Below are positions 17,109 to 24,978 of a stretch of DNA of 64,000 nt, piece by piece. Source of the DNA: Gelidibacter pelagius. GTDB lineage: Bacteria; Bacteroidota; Bacteroidia; Flavobacteriales; Flavobacteriaceae. The translations under genes and the position numbers were made by a program. Position 1 is the first letter of the stretch; each line of letters opens with the position of its first letter. Under the pieces are notes generated by a model. It searched no databases, was not told the DNA's origin, and saw only the letters and a list, made by a program, of their open reading frames with translations. Where the stretch lies: contig NZ_JAGEVG010000004.1 of NCBI RefSeq assembly GCF_017581925.1, positions 181,473 through 245,472 on the forward strand. The letters run 5' to 3'.

Positions 17109-17185
17109 ATATAGTATGGATTCAGGTAGAAATCATTGAAACATAAACGCTTAATTTTCTTTACTAATTTGAATGCCAAATTAAA

Positions 17186-17317
17186 TCATCGTTCATCATG
17201 GGCAATCAGCGTCACCTGTTTGAACTGATGGTTAGGCTTACGTTCCATTAAAGAATTGTATTGCTCATTGTTGAAAATAAATATTTCCCCGTTAAAATGG
17301 GTTCTTGCGATTTTCAA
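17186..17317 (-). pseudogene. Short coding-like segment, possible gene remnant
   Basis: Read on the minus strand, a 43-codon frame runs from a TTG at 17315-17317 to TGA at 17186-17188. It gives a protein-like sequence, including THFNGEIFIFNNEQYNSL and HQFKQVTLIAHDER. Composition and codons look coding, but no ATG, family or complete gene is evident. It may be the C-terminal remnant of a gene lost in front of fic. I do not recognise it. Confidence 0.3.
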
Positions 17318-17326
17318 TCATATTAA

Positions 17327-17360
17327 TATCGGATAGATATAATTTAGATAGTATCCGATA
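17327..17360. promoter_or_regulatory. Inverted repeat in front of fic, candidate operator
   Basis: TATCGGATA at 17327-17335 and its exact reverse complement TATCCGATA at 17352-17360 are separated by 16 nt. The repeat covers the expected -33 region of the candidate fic promoter (-7 element at 17368-17375). A bound dimer would block transcription, so autoregulation is plausible. Confidence 0.55.
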
Positions 17361-17367
17361 AAAAGAG

Positions 17368-17375
17368 TATCTTTG
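17368..17375 (+). promoter_or_regulatory. Candidate -7 element of fic
   Basis: TATCTTTG matches TAnnTTTG exactly. It ends only 4 nt before the GTG start at 17380, so transcription would begin at or near the start codon and the mRNA would be leaderless if GTG is used. Confidence 0.5.
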
Positions 17376-17379
17376 TTAA

Positions 17380-18333
17380 GTGAAACATTTGGATTTAACA
17401 TATCGTGAAGAAATGACGCCTATTTTTGAGCGTCTTGAAATGAAACTGGAGCAATTAAAAAAGCACCGACCTTTGCCTTCATTGGCCTTAAACAAAATCA
17501 GGGAGGCTTTGACTGTTGAGTGGACCTATAATTCCAATAGTATAGAAGGTAACACTTTAAGTTTAAGAGAAACCCAAATGGTATTGCAAGATGGCATTAC
17601 TATAAAAGGGAAATCACTCCGAGAGCATTTTGAAGCAAAAAACCATGAACGAGCCATAAACCTTCTTTATAAATTAGTAGAACGTCGTGAAACACTTTCC
17701 ATTCATGACATCCTTTCTTTACATGGACTCGTTTTGAATTCCATAGAAGAAGAATTTGCGGGAAGACTTCGCAACGGTGGTGTGCGTATTTCAGGAGCGA
17801 ATTTTGTGCCTCCAAATGCCGTAAAAGTGTCTGGTTTGATGGATGATCTTTTAACTTTTACGAAAGAGAATCCTTTAAATTTGAATGTTATTGAACTTTC
17901 TGCCGTATTTCATCATCGGTTTGTTTGGATACATCCATTTTTTGATGGAAACGGTAGGACCGTACGGTTGGCCATGAATTTGTTGTTGATGACCCATGGA
18001 TTTCCGCCTGCTATTATTTTGACAAATGATCGAGTGAAATATTATACAGCGCTTAATGATGCCAACAAAGGACGTTATGGAAAGTTGATGCTTCTTATGT
18101 CCCAGGCCATAGAGCGTACCTTAAACATTTATCTGAATGCTTTGCCAGGGAACACCTTAGAATATACAGAGATTTCCAATTTGGTAGAAGAAGAAAATCT
18201 TCCCTATGGTCAGGAATATATCAGCCTTTTGGCTCGTACAGGAAAGATAGATGCTTATAAGGAAGGCAGGAATTGGTTGACTACAAAGGAGGCTATAGAT
18301 GATTACGTGAAAAACAGAAAACGTAAGAGATAA
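17380..18333 (+). CDS. Fic-domain protein with N-terminal inhibitory motif
   Basis: The protein has 317 residues. The Fic core motif HPFFDGNGRTVR is complete (His185-Arg196). The inhibitory motif [ST]xxxE[GN] is present before the core as Ser52-x3-Glu56-Gly57 in NSNSIEGN, which makes it a class II Fic protein. The C-terminal 70 residues (YTEISNLVEEENLP, then ARTGKIDAYKEGRNWLT) look like a winged or MerR-like DNA-binding helix set. Fic enzymes usually transfer AMP from ATP to target hydroxyls; the target here is unknown. The start is GTG at 17380; an ATG at 17413 (residue 12) is an alternative with a normal leader. An inverted repeat overlies the promoter, and a DNA-binding tail would allow self-repression. 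A terminator follows. Confidence 0.88.
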   Translation: MKHLDLTYREEMTPIFERLEMKLEQLKKHRPLPSLALNKIREALTVEWTYNSNSIEGNTLSLRETQMVLQDGITIKGKSLREHFEAKNHERAINLLYKLVERRETLSIHDILSLHGLVLNSIEEEFAGRLRNGGVRISGANFVPPNAVKVSGLMDDLLTFTKENPLNLNVIELSAVFHHRFVWIHPFFDGNGRTVRLAMNLLLMTHGFPPAIILTNDRVKYYTALNDANKGRYGKLMLLMSQAIERTLNIYLNALPGNTLEYTEISNLVEEENLPYGQEYISLLARTGKIDAYKEGRNWLTTKEAIDDYVKNRKRKR

Positions 18334-18339
18334 GTTTTG

Positions 18340-18365
18340 AAAAGCATTTCATTTGGAATGCTTTT
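18340..18365 (+). terminator. Terminator after fic
   Basis: AAAAGCATT at 18340-18348 pairs with AATGCTTTT at 18357-18365 over an 8-nt loop, followed by a T-rich stretch. Confidence 0.75.
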
Positions 18366-18412
18366 CTTATTTTTACAAGACAATCAATATCCAACTCAAA
18401 CCATTCATTAAG

Positions 18413-20029
18413 ATGAAAAAACTATTAGTTCTCCTTTTTTTAGCCCTTATTTTTTCTTGTGAAAACGAAAAAACTGAGGTTGATTCGATTATTATCAATG
18501 CTAATATTTATACGGTAAATGACAATTCGGACAAAGCCGAAGCCTTCGCCATTAAAGATGGAAAATTTCTTGAAATAGGGAGTGCCAAAGCTATTCAGGA
18601 GAAGTATGCTTCCAACAATATCATCGATGTTAATGGGAAAACCATTGTTCCGGGGTTTATTGATGCACACTGCCATTTTTTGGGATTGGGGCTAAACCAA
18701 CAATCTGTCGATCTAGTAGGTACTAAAAGTTTTGAGGAAATAGTTCAGCGCATCAGCGATTTTCAGAATGAGAAAAACCTCGACTTCATAACGGGTCGTG
18801 GTTGGGACCAAAACAATTGGGAGGTCAAGGAATTTCCAAATAAAGCCTTGTTGGACGCCTTGTATCCTGATACGCCAATCGTCCTAACACGTATTGATGG
18901 ACATGCTATTTTAGCTAATCAAGCCGCTTTGGATTTGGGCAATGTGACTGTTGACAGCAAGGTTGACGGTGGAGAAGTGGTTATTGAAAATGGAGAGCTG
19001 ACAGGAGTATTAGTAGATAACGCCGAGAATTTGGTGATGGCCCATTGGCCGAAATCTTCAAAAAAAGAGTTGATAAACGCACTTTTGGATGCTCAGAAAA
19101 TTTGCTTTGATTATGGATTGACCACTGTAGATGACGCTGGTTTATCTCGACAAGCCATTGAGCTTATCGATAGCTTGCAACAATCTGGCGATTTGACTAT
19201 CCGCGTTTATGCGATGGTTTCTGGGTCAAAGGAAAATGTAGATTATTATTTGAATAAAGGTGTTCGTAAAAACGATAAACTCAACGTGAGCAGTTTTAAG
19301 TTTTATGCCGATGGTGCTTTGGGTTCAAGAGGAGCAATGTTAAGAGCTCCATATAGTGATAAGCCAAATCATTTTGGTTTGATGGTAACGGATTTGGAAA
19401 CTTTTAATGATGCTGCAAAGCGGATTGCAAATTCTGAATTTCAGATGAATACTCATGCTATCGGCGATTCTGCTAATCATGCGGTATTGCAAACCTATAA
19501 TAAAGTACTAAAGGGTCAATCTGATAGACGCTGGCGTGTGGAGCATGCGCAAATTGTATCACCAGAAGATTTCGAACTCTATAAAAACGTGATGCCATCG
19601 ATCCAGCCAACACATGCCACATCCGATATGTACTGGGCAGAAGACCGTTTGGGATCAGAACGTATTAAAGGTGCTTACGCTTATAAGCAATTATTGGACG
19701 CTTATGGGAAAGTTGCTTTGGGAACTGATTTCCCGGTGGAGCAGGTGAGTCCGTTTTTAACCTTTTATGCCGCAGTAGCACGTCAGGATTTGGAGTCGTT
19801 TCCAGAAGGTGGCTACCAAATGGAAAATGCATTGACCCGAGAAGAAACTTTAAAAGGAATGACGCTATGGGCTGCGTATTCAAATTTTGAGGAAAATGAA
19901 AAGGGAAGCATCGAAAAAGGTAAATTCGCCGATTTTATCATCCTTGATAAAGATATAATGACCGTTGAGGTTCATGAGATCCCGAACATTAAAGTGGAAG
20001 GAACCTTTGTGGGCGGGGAGAAGCAATAA
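18413..20029 (+). CDS. Amidohydrolase family lipoprotein (YtcJ-like)
   Basis: I place the start at the ATG 18413, because it gives MKKLLVLLFLALIFSC, a lipoprotein signal with Cys16. The frame is open 20 codons further upstream, but that part overlaps the fic terminator. The protein then has 538 residues. It shows the amidohydrolase metal motif HxH in FIDAHCHF (His86 and His88), a conserved SFKFYADGALGSRGA, MNTHAIGDSAN with the metal histidine, and a later ALGTDFPVE with the catalytic Asp. This order is typical of the amidohydrolase_3/YtcJ group, metal-dependent hydrolases of amide or imide bonds. The substrate is unknown. Lipid anchoring places it in the periplasm or on the outer membrane. 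Confidence 0.88.
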   Translation: MKKLLVLLFLALIFSCENEKTEVDSIIINANIYTVNDNSDKAEAFAIKDGKFLEIGSAKAIQEKYASNNIIDVNGKTIVPGFIDAHCHFLGLGLNQQSVDLVGTKSFEEIVQRISDFQNEKNLDFITGRGWDQNNWEVKEFPNKALLDALYPDTPIVLTRIDGHAILANQAALDLGNVTVDSKVDGGEVVIENGELTGVLVDNAENLVMAHWPKSSKKELINALLDAQKICFDYGLTTVDDAGLSRQAIELIDSLQQSGDLTIRVYAMVSGSKENVDYYLNKGVRKNDKLNVSSFKFYADGALGSRGAMLRAPYSDKPNHFGLMVTDLETFNDAAKRIANSEFQMNTHAIGDSANHAVLQTYNKVLKGQSDRRWRVEHAQIVSPEDFELYKNVMPSIQPTHATSDMYWAEDRLGSERIKGAYAYKQLLDAYGKVALGTDFPVEQVSPFLTFYAAVARQDLESFPEGGYQMENALTREETLKGMTLWAAYSNFEENEKGSIEKGKFADFIILDKDIMTVEVHEIPNIKVEGTFVGGEKQ

Positions 20030-20143
20030 GTACCTGCTATTTCTTTAATTATTACACAGAGGAGTTATACAGAAATACCTTAATTTACAATTAATTCTCT
20101 GCGTACCTCTGTGACTTCTCCGCGAATCTCTGTGTAATAACCG

Positions 20144-20860
20144 TTAATAAACTCGTGCCAAATAATCATAATGCTCACCCTCCATCACCAATTCACATTC
20201 TAATCCCACCGATTTGCAAGCCGTCAACAAAGTTTCGAAATCCAGATAGAGCCAGGTTGTAAGGGGTTCTGATTCGCCTTTATAACTGACAAGATAATCG
20301 AGTTCGCCATAGTAATTGGCGTTCAGGTCTTGCCAAATCCCGCCATCCTCATCCTCATACATGTATATGATATCTGTGGAATCGAGTAATATCTGACCTC
20401 CAGGATTTAATAATGACTTGAGATGGTTCAAATAGAGGGGGACTTTTGAGAGTTCCTGAAAAATTCCACTACCATTCATCAATAACAAAATGGTATCAAA
20501 TTTTTCAGTTTCTTCTAAAAGAGCAATTACTTCTACATTTTTAAGTCCACGTTTTCGCGAAACCTCAATGGCGCCTTCAGAAACGTCAATAGCTTTTACT
20601 TCAAAGCCTTGTTCCTGAAGATACAACCCGTGACTTCCTGCGCCGCAGCCGACGTCCAATACTCTTCCTTTGGCAAGTTCCATGGACTTCTTCTCTAATA
20701 TTGGCATTTCCTCATAGTTTCTGAAGAGGAATGGCAGTGGCAATGCATCTTCATCAGAGATATTTGTCGCTGTAAAAACGTCTTCAGTGTAATTCCCGTT
20801 ATAATAATCCAATAATGCTTTTCCAAATATATCTCTCATGGCATTTTTTTTCATTTCCAT
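20144..20860 (-). CDS. Class I SAM-dependent methyltransferase
   Basis: The protein has 238 residues. Motif I is clear: VLDVGCGAGSHGLYL at about 67-81 binds S-adenosylmethionine. Acidic motif II KAIDVSEGAIEVSRKRG follows, then FDTILLLMNGSGIF, the motif IV region, and NPGGQILLDSTDI, the post-motif. These define a Rossmann-fold methyltransferase of the UbiE/small-molecule type. The substrate cannot be told. The gene stands alone between two convergent or divergent neighbours. Met1 and Met3 (MEMKK) are both possible starts. The 5' side carries no clear promoter. Confidence 0.85.
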   Translation of the reverse strand: MEMKKNAMRDIFGKALLDYYNGNYTEDVFTATNISDEDALPLPFLFRNYEEMPILEKKSMELAKGRVLDVGCGAGSHGLYLQEQGFEVKAIDVSEGAIEVSRKRGLKNVEVIALLEETEKFDTILLLMNGSGIFQELSKVPLYLNHLKSLLNPGGQILLDSTDIIYMYEDEDGGIWQDLNANYYGELDYLVSYKGESEPLTTWLYLDFETLLTACKSVGLECELVMEGEHYDYLARVY

Positions 20861-21182
20861 AATGCTGGAAATTTTAAGTTCAAAATGTGCTATTTTTACA
20901 CTCTATAAGATTGCTCCCAGAATCTCACAGAGCAGAGCAAAGATACATATAAGGAAAATGAAAACTTCTCTCAGATAGTCGAAAGTGAAAGAACATTTAT
21001 TTTTGAGGTTTTTCAATCGGCGCTGCGATCATTCAGATAAGTAGCAAGTTTGTAGAGGAGATACATTGGGTCTTAAATGAAGGTATCAGCTCAGTAATGA
21101 ATTTGTGATAAAAATGTTGTTGTTTTGTCAGAATTATTCTATACTATAGCAGGAGTGAAACAGCGTAATAAATTATAAACTT
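20861..21182. other. Divergent intergenic region without recognised features
   Basis: A 322-bp gap between the divergent methyltransferase and secreted-protein genes. I see no RNA, operator or clear promoter. The DNA is AT-rich and not of the word-repeat kind. Confidence 0.4.
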
Positions 21183-22088
21183 ATGAATTTCAAAAAAGGC
21201 GTTTTAATTTTACTGTTAACCATGTTAACGTCCAATATTTGTTTGTCTCAGGAATGGATGACTTCTTTGGAGGCTGCAAAACGTACGGCCTTAGTTCAAG
21301 ATAAATTTTTGTTCATGATTTGGGAAGAAGCTGCTTCAATTCCATACCCTGCCATTATGAATGATACAGATGGGAACGAAATATTGTTTGACGACTTGTT
21401 TAAAAATGAAGAGATCACTCGGATTATTTGGAAATATTTTGTGCCAGTAAAAGTAGACGAAAATCTTTATAGAGAATTATATAATGAGATTAAAGACACG
21501 AAAAGCAGAAGTTATATGCTTCAATTTGAAGATGATAATATTAAGATTATGGATCCCAATTTAAATATTGTCAATACCTCATTTTCCCCTGAAGCTTATT
21601 TTAATTTATCCCAATTCATAACCAATTATGGTTTGAGTACTTCTTATCTGAATGCTGAGTTACGTAATTATTCCGAGCACAAAAATTTTGGAACTGCTTA
21701 TCGGTTGGCTTCAAAATATATGGATTATGCTATTTTGGTTAATCAAAAAACAAGAAAAGACATTGTGAACTTAAGTCTGAGGTATTTGGACGATGCCGAA
21801 AGATATTTATTAACTGATAGTATCAATGGTACGAAGCATTTTGAAGATAAGATCAGCCTATTGAGATGGTCACAATACCTTCTTCAAAATAGACCAAAAA
21901 AGGTGCTAAGATTACTGAGAAGATTTGACGTTACAGAAATTGATGAAACCACTGAATCTCTTCTTGCTTTCGTTTATTATACCGCGTACCAACTTAGAAA
22001 AGATGAAAAAAACTCAGAGCTGTGGAAAAGTAAAGTTTCTTTAGTCAATGTGAGGAAAGCTCAATTGATTACCAATCTTCATTTCTAA
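21183..22088 (+). CDS. Secreted thioredoxin-fold-like protein without CxxC
   Basis: The protein has 301 residues. A signal peptide (LILLLTMLTSNICLSQE) is followed by WMTSLEAAKRTALVQDKFLFMIWE, which resembles the start of DUF255/thioredoxin_7 domains (a WxxxxxxAxxxAxxxxKxxxxxxW pattern). Where a thioredoxin would carry CxxC, this protein has EEAASIPYPAI, so it cannot act as a dithiol redox enzyme. A later stretch, YFVPVKVDEN, fits the following beta strand of that fold. The C-terminal half (about 170-300) is helical with TPR-like spacing. The function is unknown; a periplasmic binding or chaperone role is possible. The thioredoxin-fold assignment is an inference from pattern only. Confidence 0.65.
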   Translation: MNFKKGVLILLLTMLTSNICLSQEWMTSLEAAKRTALVQDKFLFMIWEEAASIPYPAIMNDTDGNEILFDDLFKNEEITRIIWKYFVPVKVDENLYRELYNEIKDTKSRSYMLQFEDDNIKIMDPNLNIVNTSFSPEAYFNLSQFITNYGLSTSYLNAELRNYSEHKNFGTAYRLASKYMDYAILVNQKTRKDIVNLSLRYLDDAERYLLTDSINGTKHFEDKISLLRWSQYLLQNRPKKVLRLLRRFDVTEIDETTESLLAFVYYTAYQLRKDEKNSELWKSKVSLVNVRKAQLITNLHF

Positions 22089-22134
22089 ATAACTTTCAAG
22101 GCCTTATAAAGGATCGTGAAACCAATACCTTATT

Positions 22135-23424
22135 CTATTGGTACAGTACATAGTTGTTCCGAATCTTTTTAAAATCTTCAAGTCCTTTTGACCAAGTGGC
22201 TTTAATCTCTTTTTCAGAAAGCCCCTTTTCTATTTGCTCCTGAAGTTTTGTAGTGCCAGCCAATTTCACAAAAAACGAATTAAAGAATTTGATCTTATCC
22301 GTCGTATGTGCATAAGCATCAATAACATAATCTAAATTTATCCCTGGTTTAACTTCAACTTGCGTTAAATCTTCTCCATAACATTTTTTTCCTTGTTGAG
22401 GTGGGGTTTTTGCACCTTCATTAGGTTGTGGCGTGAAGCTAAAAGTAAAGTGACTCTTGTTTAAGTCGGGGCTGCCGAAAATTTGGAATTGCTTATTTGT
22501 CCCGCGCCCGACACTCACATTGGTGCCTTCAAAAAAGCACAAGCTTGGATATAAGGCAATGGATTGGTCATTGGGTAAATTTGGCGATGGTTTAATAGGT
22601 AAACTATAAGGCGTTTGGTGTGTATAATTTGCCATCGAAATAACGGTCAATTGACATTGCACACCATTATTTAGCCATTTTTCGCCATTGATCATTTTTG
22701 CATATTCGCCAATGGTCATCCCATGAGCGATTGGGATAGGATGCATTCCCACAAAACTGGTATTTGCTTTTTCTAAAACTGGCCCATCTACGTAATGGCC
22801 ATTTGGGTTAGGCCTGTCCAAAATAATAAGTGGAATGTTGGCCTCCGCACAAGCCTCCATGACATAATGCAAAGTAGAAATATAGGTGTAAAAACGTACC
22901 CCCACATCTTGAATGTCAAATACTAAAACATCCAATCCCTTGAGCTGTTCTGGTTTTGGTTTTTTATTGTCGCCATAAAGTGAAATGATGGGCAACCCTG
23001 TCTTAGGGTCGAGACCATCCTGAATTTTCTCACCAGCATCAGCGGTACCTCTAAATCCATGTTCTGGGGAAAAAACCTTTTTTACGTTGATGTTTAAACT
23101 AAGTAGTGAATCAACAAGATGGGTGTAATCTCCGTGATCATTCTTTCGGTTTTTGTCCTTAAAAATAACACTCGACTGATTCCCAACAACACCAACCCGT
23201 TTGGTTTCTAATAGTTTCAGGTAGTTTTCCGTTTGATTGGCGCCCACTTCTATAGTCGGCAGTAGCAAGTCTTCAGTAGGCAGTTTACTTTTGTATGTTT
23301 TTTGATCTCCGTCGACCACCTTTGTACTTTGTACTTCATACTTTGTACTCTTAGTTCCATTTCCACAAGAAATCAATACCAAAACAATCACCGTTATTAT
23401 CGGGAATAATGTATTTTTGAACAT
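22135..23424 (-). CDS. namZ: DUF1343 lipoprotein, NamZ-like exo-N-acetylmuramidase
   Basis: I start this at the ATG ending at 23424, giving MFKNTLFPIITVIVLVLISC with lipobox Cys20 and 429 residues. An ATG four codons upstream is also possible, while a longer open frame would run into the divergent gene. Family marks are VGVVGNQSSV, SPEHGFRGTADAGE, DIQDVGVRFYTYISTLHYVMEA, ILDRPNPNGHYVDGP and GTNVSVGRGTNKQFQIFGSP, all typical of DUF1343. B. subtilis NamZ of this family removes terminal N-acetylmuramic acid from peptidoglycan, so a role in cell wall recycling is likely. The linker after the lipobox (KSTKYEVQSTKV and onward) is encoded by DNA resembling the intergenic word repeats of this genome. 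Confidence 0.88.
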   Translation of the reverse strand: MFKNTLFPIITVIVLVLISCGNGTKSTKYEVQSTKVVDGDQKTYKSKLPTEDLLLPTIEVGANQTENYLKLLETKRVGVVGNQSSVIFKDKNRKNDHGDYTHLVDSLLSLNINVKKVFSPEHGFRGTADAGEKIQDGLDPKTGLPIISLYGDNKKPKPEQLKGLDVLVFDIQDVGVRFYTYISTLHYVMEACAEANIPLIILDRPNPNGHYVDGPVLEKANTSFVGMHPIPIAHGMTIGEYAKMINGEKWLNNGVQCQLTVISMANYTHQTPYSLPIKPSPNLPNDQSIALYPSLCFFEGTNVSVGRGTNKQFQIFGSPDLNKSHFTFSFTPQPNEGAKTPPQQGKKCYGEDLTQVEVKPGINLDYVIDAYAHTTDKIKFFNSFFVKLAGTTKLQEQIEKGLSEKEIKATWSKGLEDFKKIRNNYVLYQ

Positions 23425-23445
23425 CTTTAATCGCATCTTAAAATT

Positions 23446-24681
23446 TTGAATTACGAGTTTTTTATAGCTAAACGTATTATAGGCAGTAAAGCGTATAAAA
23501 GTAGTGTATCGGCCCCAATAATAAAAATTGGTATTGCGGCCATTGCTATTGGTATTGTGGTGATGCTTATCGCCATTGCTACTGGAATCGGACTTCAGCA
23601 AAAAATAAGAGATAAGGTGGTGGCTTTCAATGGCCATGTGACCATTACTAATTTTGATAGTAATGTGTCTGATGAATCAGAAATTCCAATCAGCAAAAAC
23701 CAAGATTTTTATCCGGAATTCAAGAGCGTTGATGGAATTAGGCATGTTCAGGCAACAGCTACCAAATTTGGCGTCATTCGCACATCAACTGATTTTGAAG
23801 GGGTTGTTCTCAAAGGTGTTGGATCAGATTATGATTGGCGCTATTTTGAAGAGTTTCTGCTTGAAGGAAGATTGCCAGATTATAAGGGTGAAATGAGCAA
23901 TGAAGTTCTGATTTCACAATATTTAGCCAACCGATTGCAATTCAAGTTGGACGAGAGCTTTCAAATGGTTTTTAAAAAGGAAAGCATTGATGAGATGCCC
24001 TTTTTACGTGCTTTTAAGATCGTAGGGATCTATAATTCCGGTTTTAAGGAGTTGGATGAAAAATTTCTAATGGGTGATATTCGCCATGTACAGCGACTCA
24101 ATAAATGGAATGAGGATCAAGTTGGAAATTTTGAGGTGTTCATTGACGATTTTAAACAGATTGATACCAAAGGAATGGAAATCTACCAGAATATCCCTTC
24201 TGATCTTGATGCAACAACTGTGGAGCAAAAATATATCTCTATTTTTGAGTGGATCAGTATTTTTGACAATAATACTTATGGCATTATCGGGATCATGATT
24301 CTTGTGGCTGGTATTAATATGATCACAGCATTATTGGTGCTCATCTTGGAACGCACCCAAATGATTGGCATTTTGAAAGCTTTAGGAAGCAATAATTGGA
24401 GCATTAGAAAAGTGTTTTTATATAATGCAACCTATTTGATTGGGTTGGGATTATTCTGGGGAAATTTAATCGGATTGGGAATGTTGTTTGCACAAAAATA
24501 TTTTGGTTTGGTGCCGTTAAATCCCGAAGTCTATTATGTTTCAGAAGCTCCTGTTTATCTCAATTTGGACTATGTTTTGTTGTTGAATTTGGGAACCTTC
24601 ATTGTGTGTTTATTGATGCTTTTAATTCCCTCCGTGATCATCACTAAGATTTCTCCGGTTAAGGCGATGCGGTTTGATTAG
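23446..24681 (+). CDS. ABC transporter permease of the LolC/LolE (FtsX) type
   Basis: The protein has 411 residues with a TTG start at 23446; no ATG is available before the conserved N-terminus NYEFFIAKRI. A first membrane helix (about 25-50, IKIGIAAIAIGIVVMLIAIATG) is followed by a large periplasmic domain (about 55-265), and three helices in the FtsX domain (about 275-405), with TQMIGILKALGSNNWSIRKVF. This layout matches LolC/LolE lipoprotein-release permeases and other FtsX-like transporters of 400-420 residues. The ATPase partner is not in the window. Only 21 bp separate its start from the divergent NamZ-like lipoprotein gene, so the two promoters must overlap the opposite gene. Confidence 0.85.
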   Translation: MNYEFFIAKRIIGSKAYKSSVSAPIIKIGIAAIAIGIVVMLIAIATGIGLQQKIRDKVVAFNGHVTITNFDSNVSDESEIPISKNQDFYPEFKSVDGIRHVQATATKFGVIRTSTDFEGVVLKGVGSDYDWRYFEEFLLEGRLPDYKGEMSNEVLISQYLANRLQFKLDESFQMVFKKESIDEMPFLRAFKIVGIYNSGFKELDEKFLMGDIRHVQRLNKWNEDQVGNFEVFIDDFKQIDTKGMEIYQNIPSDLDATTVEQKYISIFEWISIFDNNTYGIIGIMILVAGINMITALLVLILERTQMIGILKALGSNNWSIRKVFLYNATYLIGLGLFWGNLIGLGMLFAQKYFGLVPLNPEVYYVSEAPVYLNLDYVLLLNLGTFIVCLLMLLIPSVIITKISPVKAMRFD

Positions 24682-24951
24682 TTCAGTTTGCGGTCAGCAG
24701 TCGGCAGTTTGCAATCAGCAGTTCGCAGTCAGCAGTTAATAGATAGCTGAATTTCTCCCGCAGATTGCGCGGATTGGCGCAGATCTCTCAACGAAACACT
24801 GTGCGTCTCAGTGAAACTTTGTGCAATAACTTTTGATGATTTTCCCGCAGATTGTGTAGATTGGTGCAGATCTCAAAAAACTTTATGCATCTCCGTGATT
24901 TCTCTGTGAATCTCTGTGTCACCTACAATTTAATAAATCAAAAATTCCACT
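24682..24951. repeat. Gap filled with two kinds of word repeats
   Basis: First a CAGT tract (24685-24745: GCGGTCAGCAGTCGGCAGTT and variants). Then two diverged copies of CCCGCAGATTG followed by GATTGGCGCAGATCTC (24769-24790 and 24844-24874), with words such as CTCTGTGAATCTCTGTGTCA (24901-24920). The second type also occurs at 20045-20140 and 34080-34140. Confidence 0.55.
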
Positions 24952-24959
24952 TACCTTTG
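24952..24959 (+). promoter_or_regulatory. Candidate -7 element of the cysteine synthase gene
   Basis: TACCTTTG fits TAnnTTTG and lies 19 nt before the ATG at 24979. Confidence 0.45.
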
Positions 24960-24978
24960 CATTCTTAAAATAAAACGC

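Larger units (their letters stand above)
16994..17379. other. Gap with hairpins, a terminator and the fic control region
   Basis: After the barrel gene there is a short hairpin (ATTCCTGC, GGAG, GCAGGAAT near 17011-17031), then a strong terminator at 17081-17108. A short minus-strand coding-like segment (17186-17317) and an inverted repeat with promoter in front of fic (17327-17375) follow; both are listed separately. Confidence 0.5.

Noticed and set aside
18353..18412. Upstream extension of the amidohydrolase frame
   Set aside because: It overlaps the fic terminator, and the inner ATG gives a clean lipoprotein signal.
23425..23637. Upstream extension of the NamZ-like frame
   Set aside because: It is antisense to the conserved N-terminus of the permease, and the inner ATG gives a clear lipobox.
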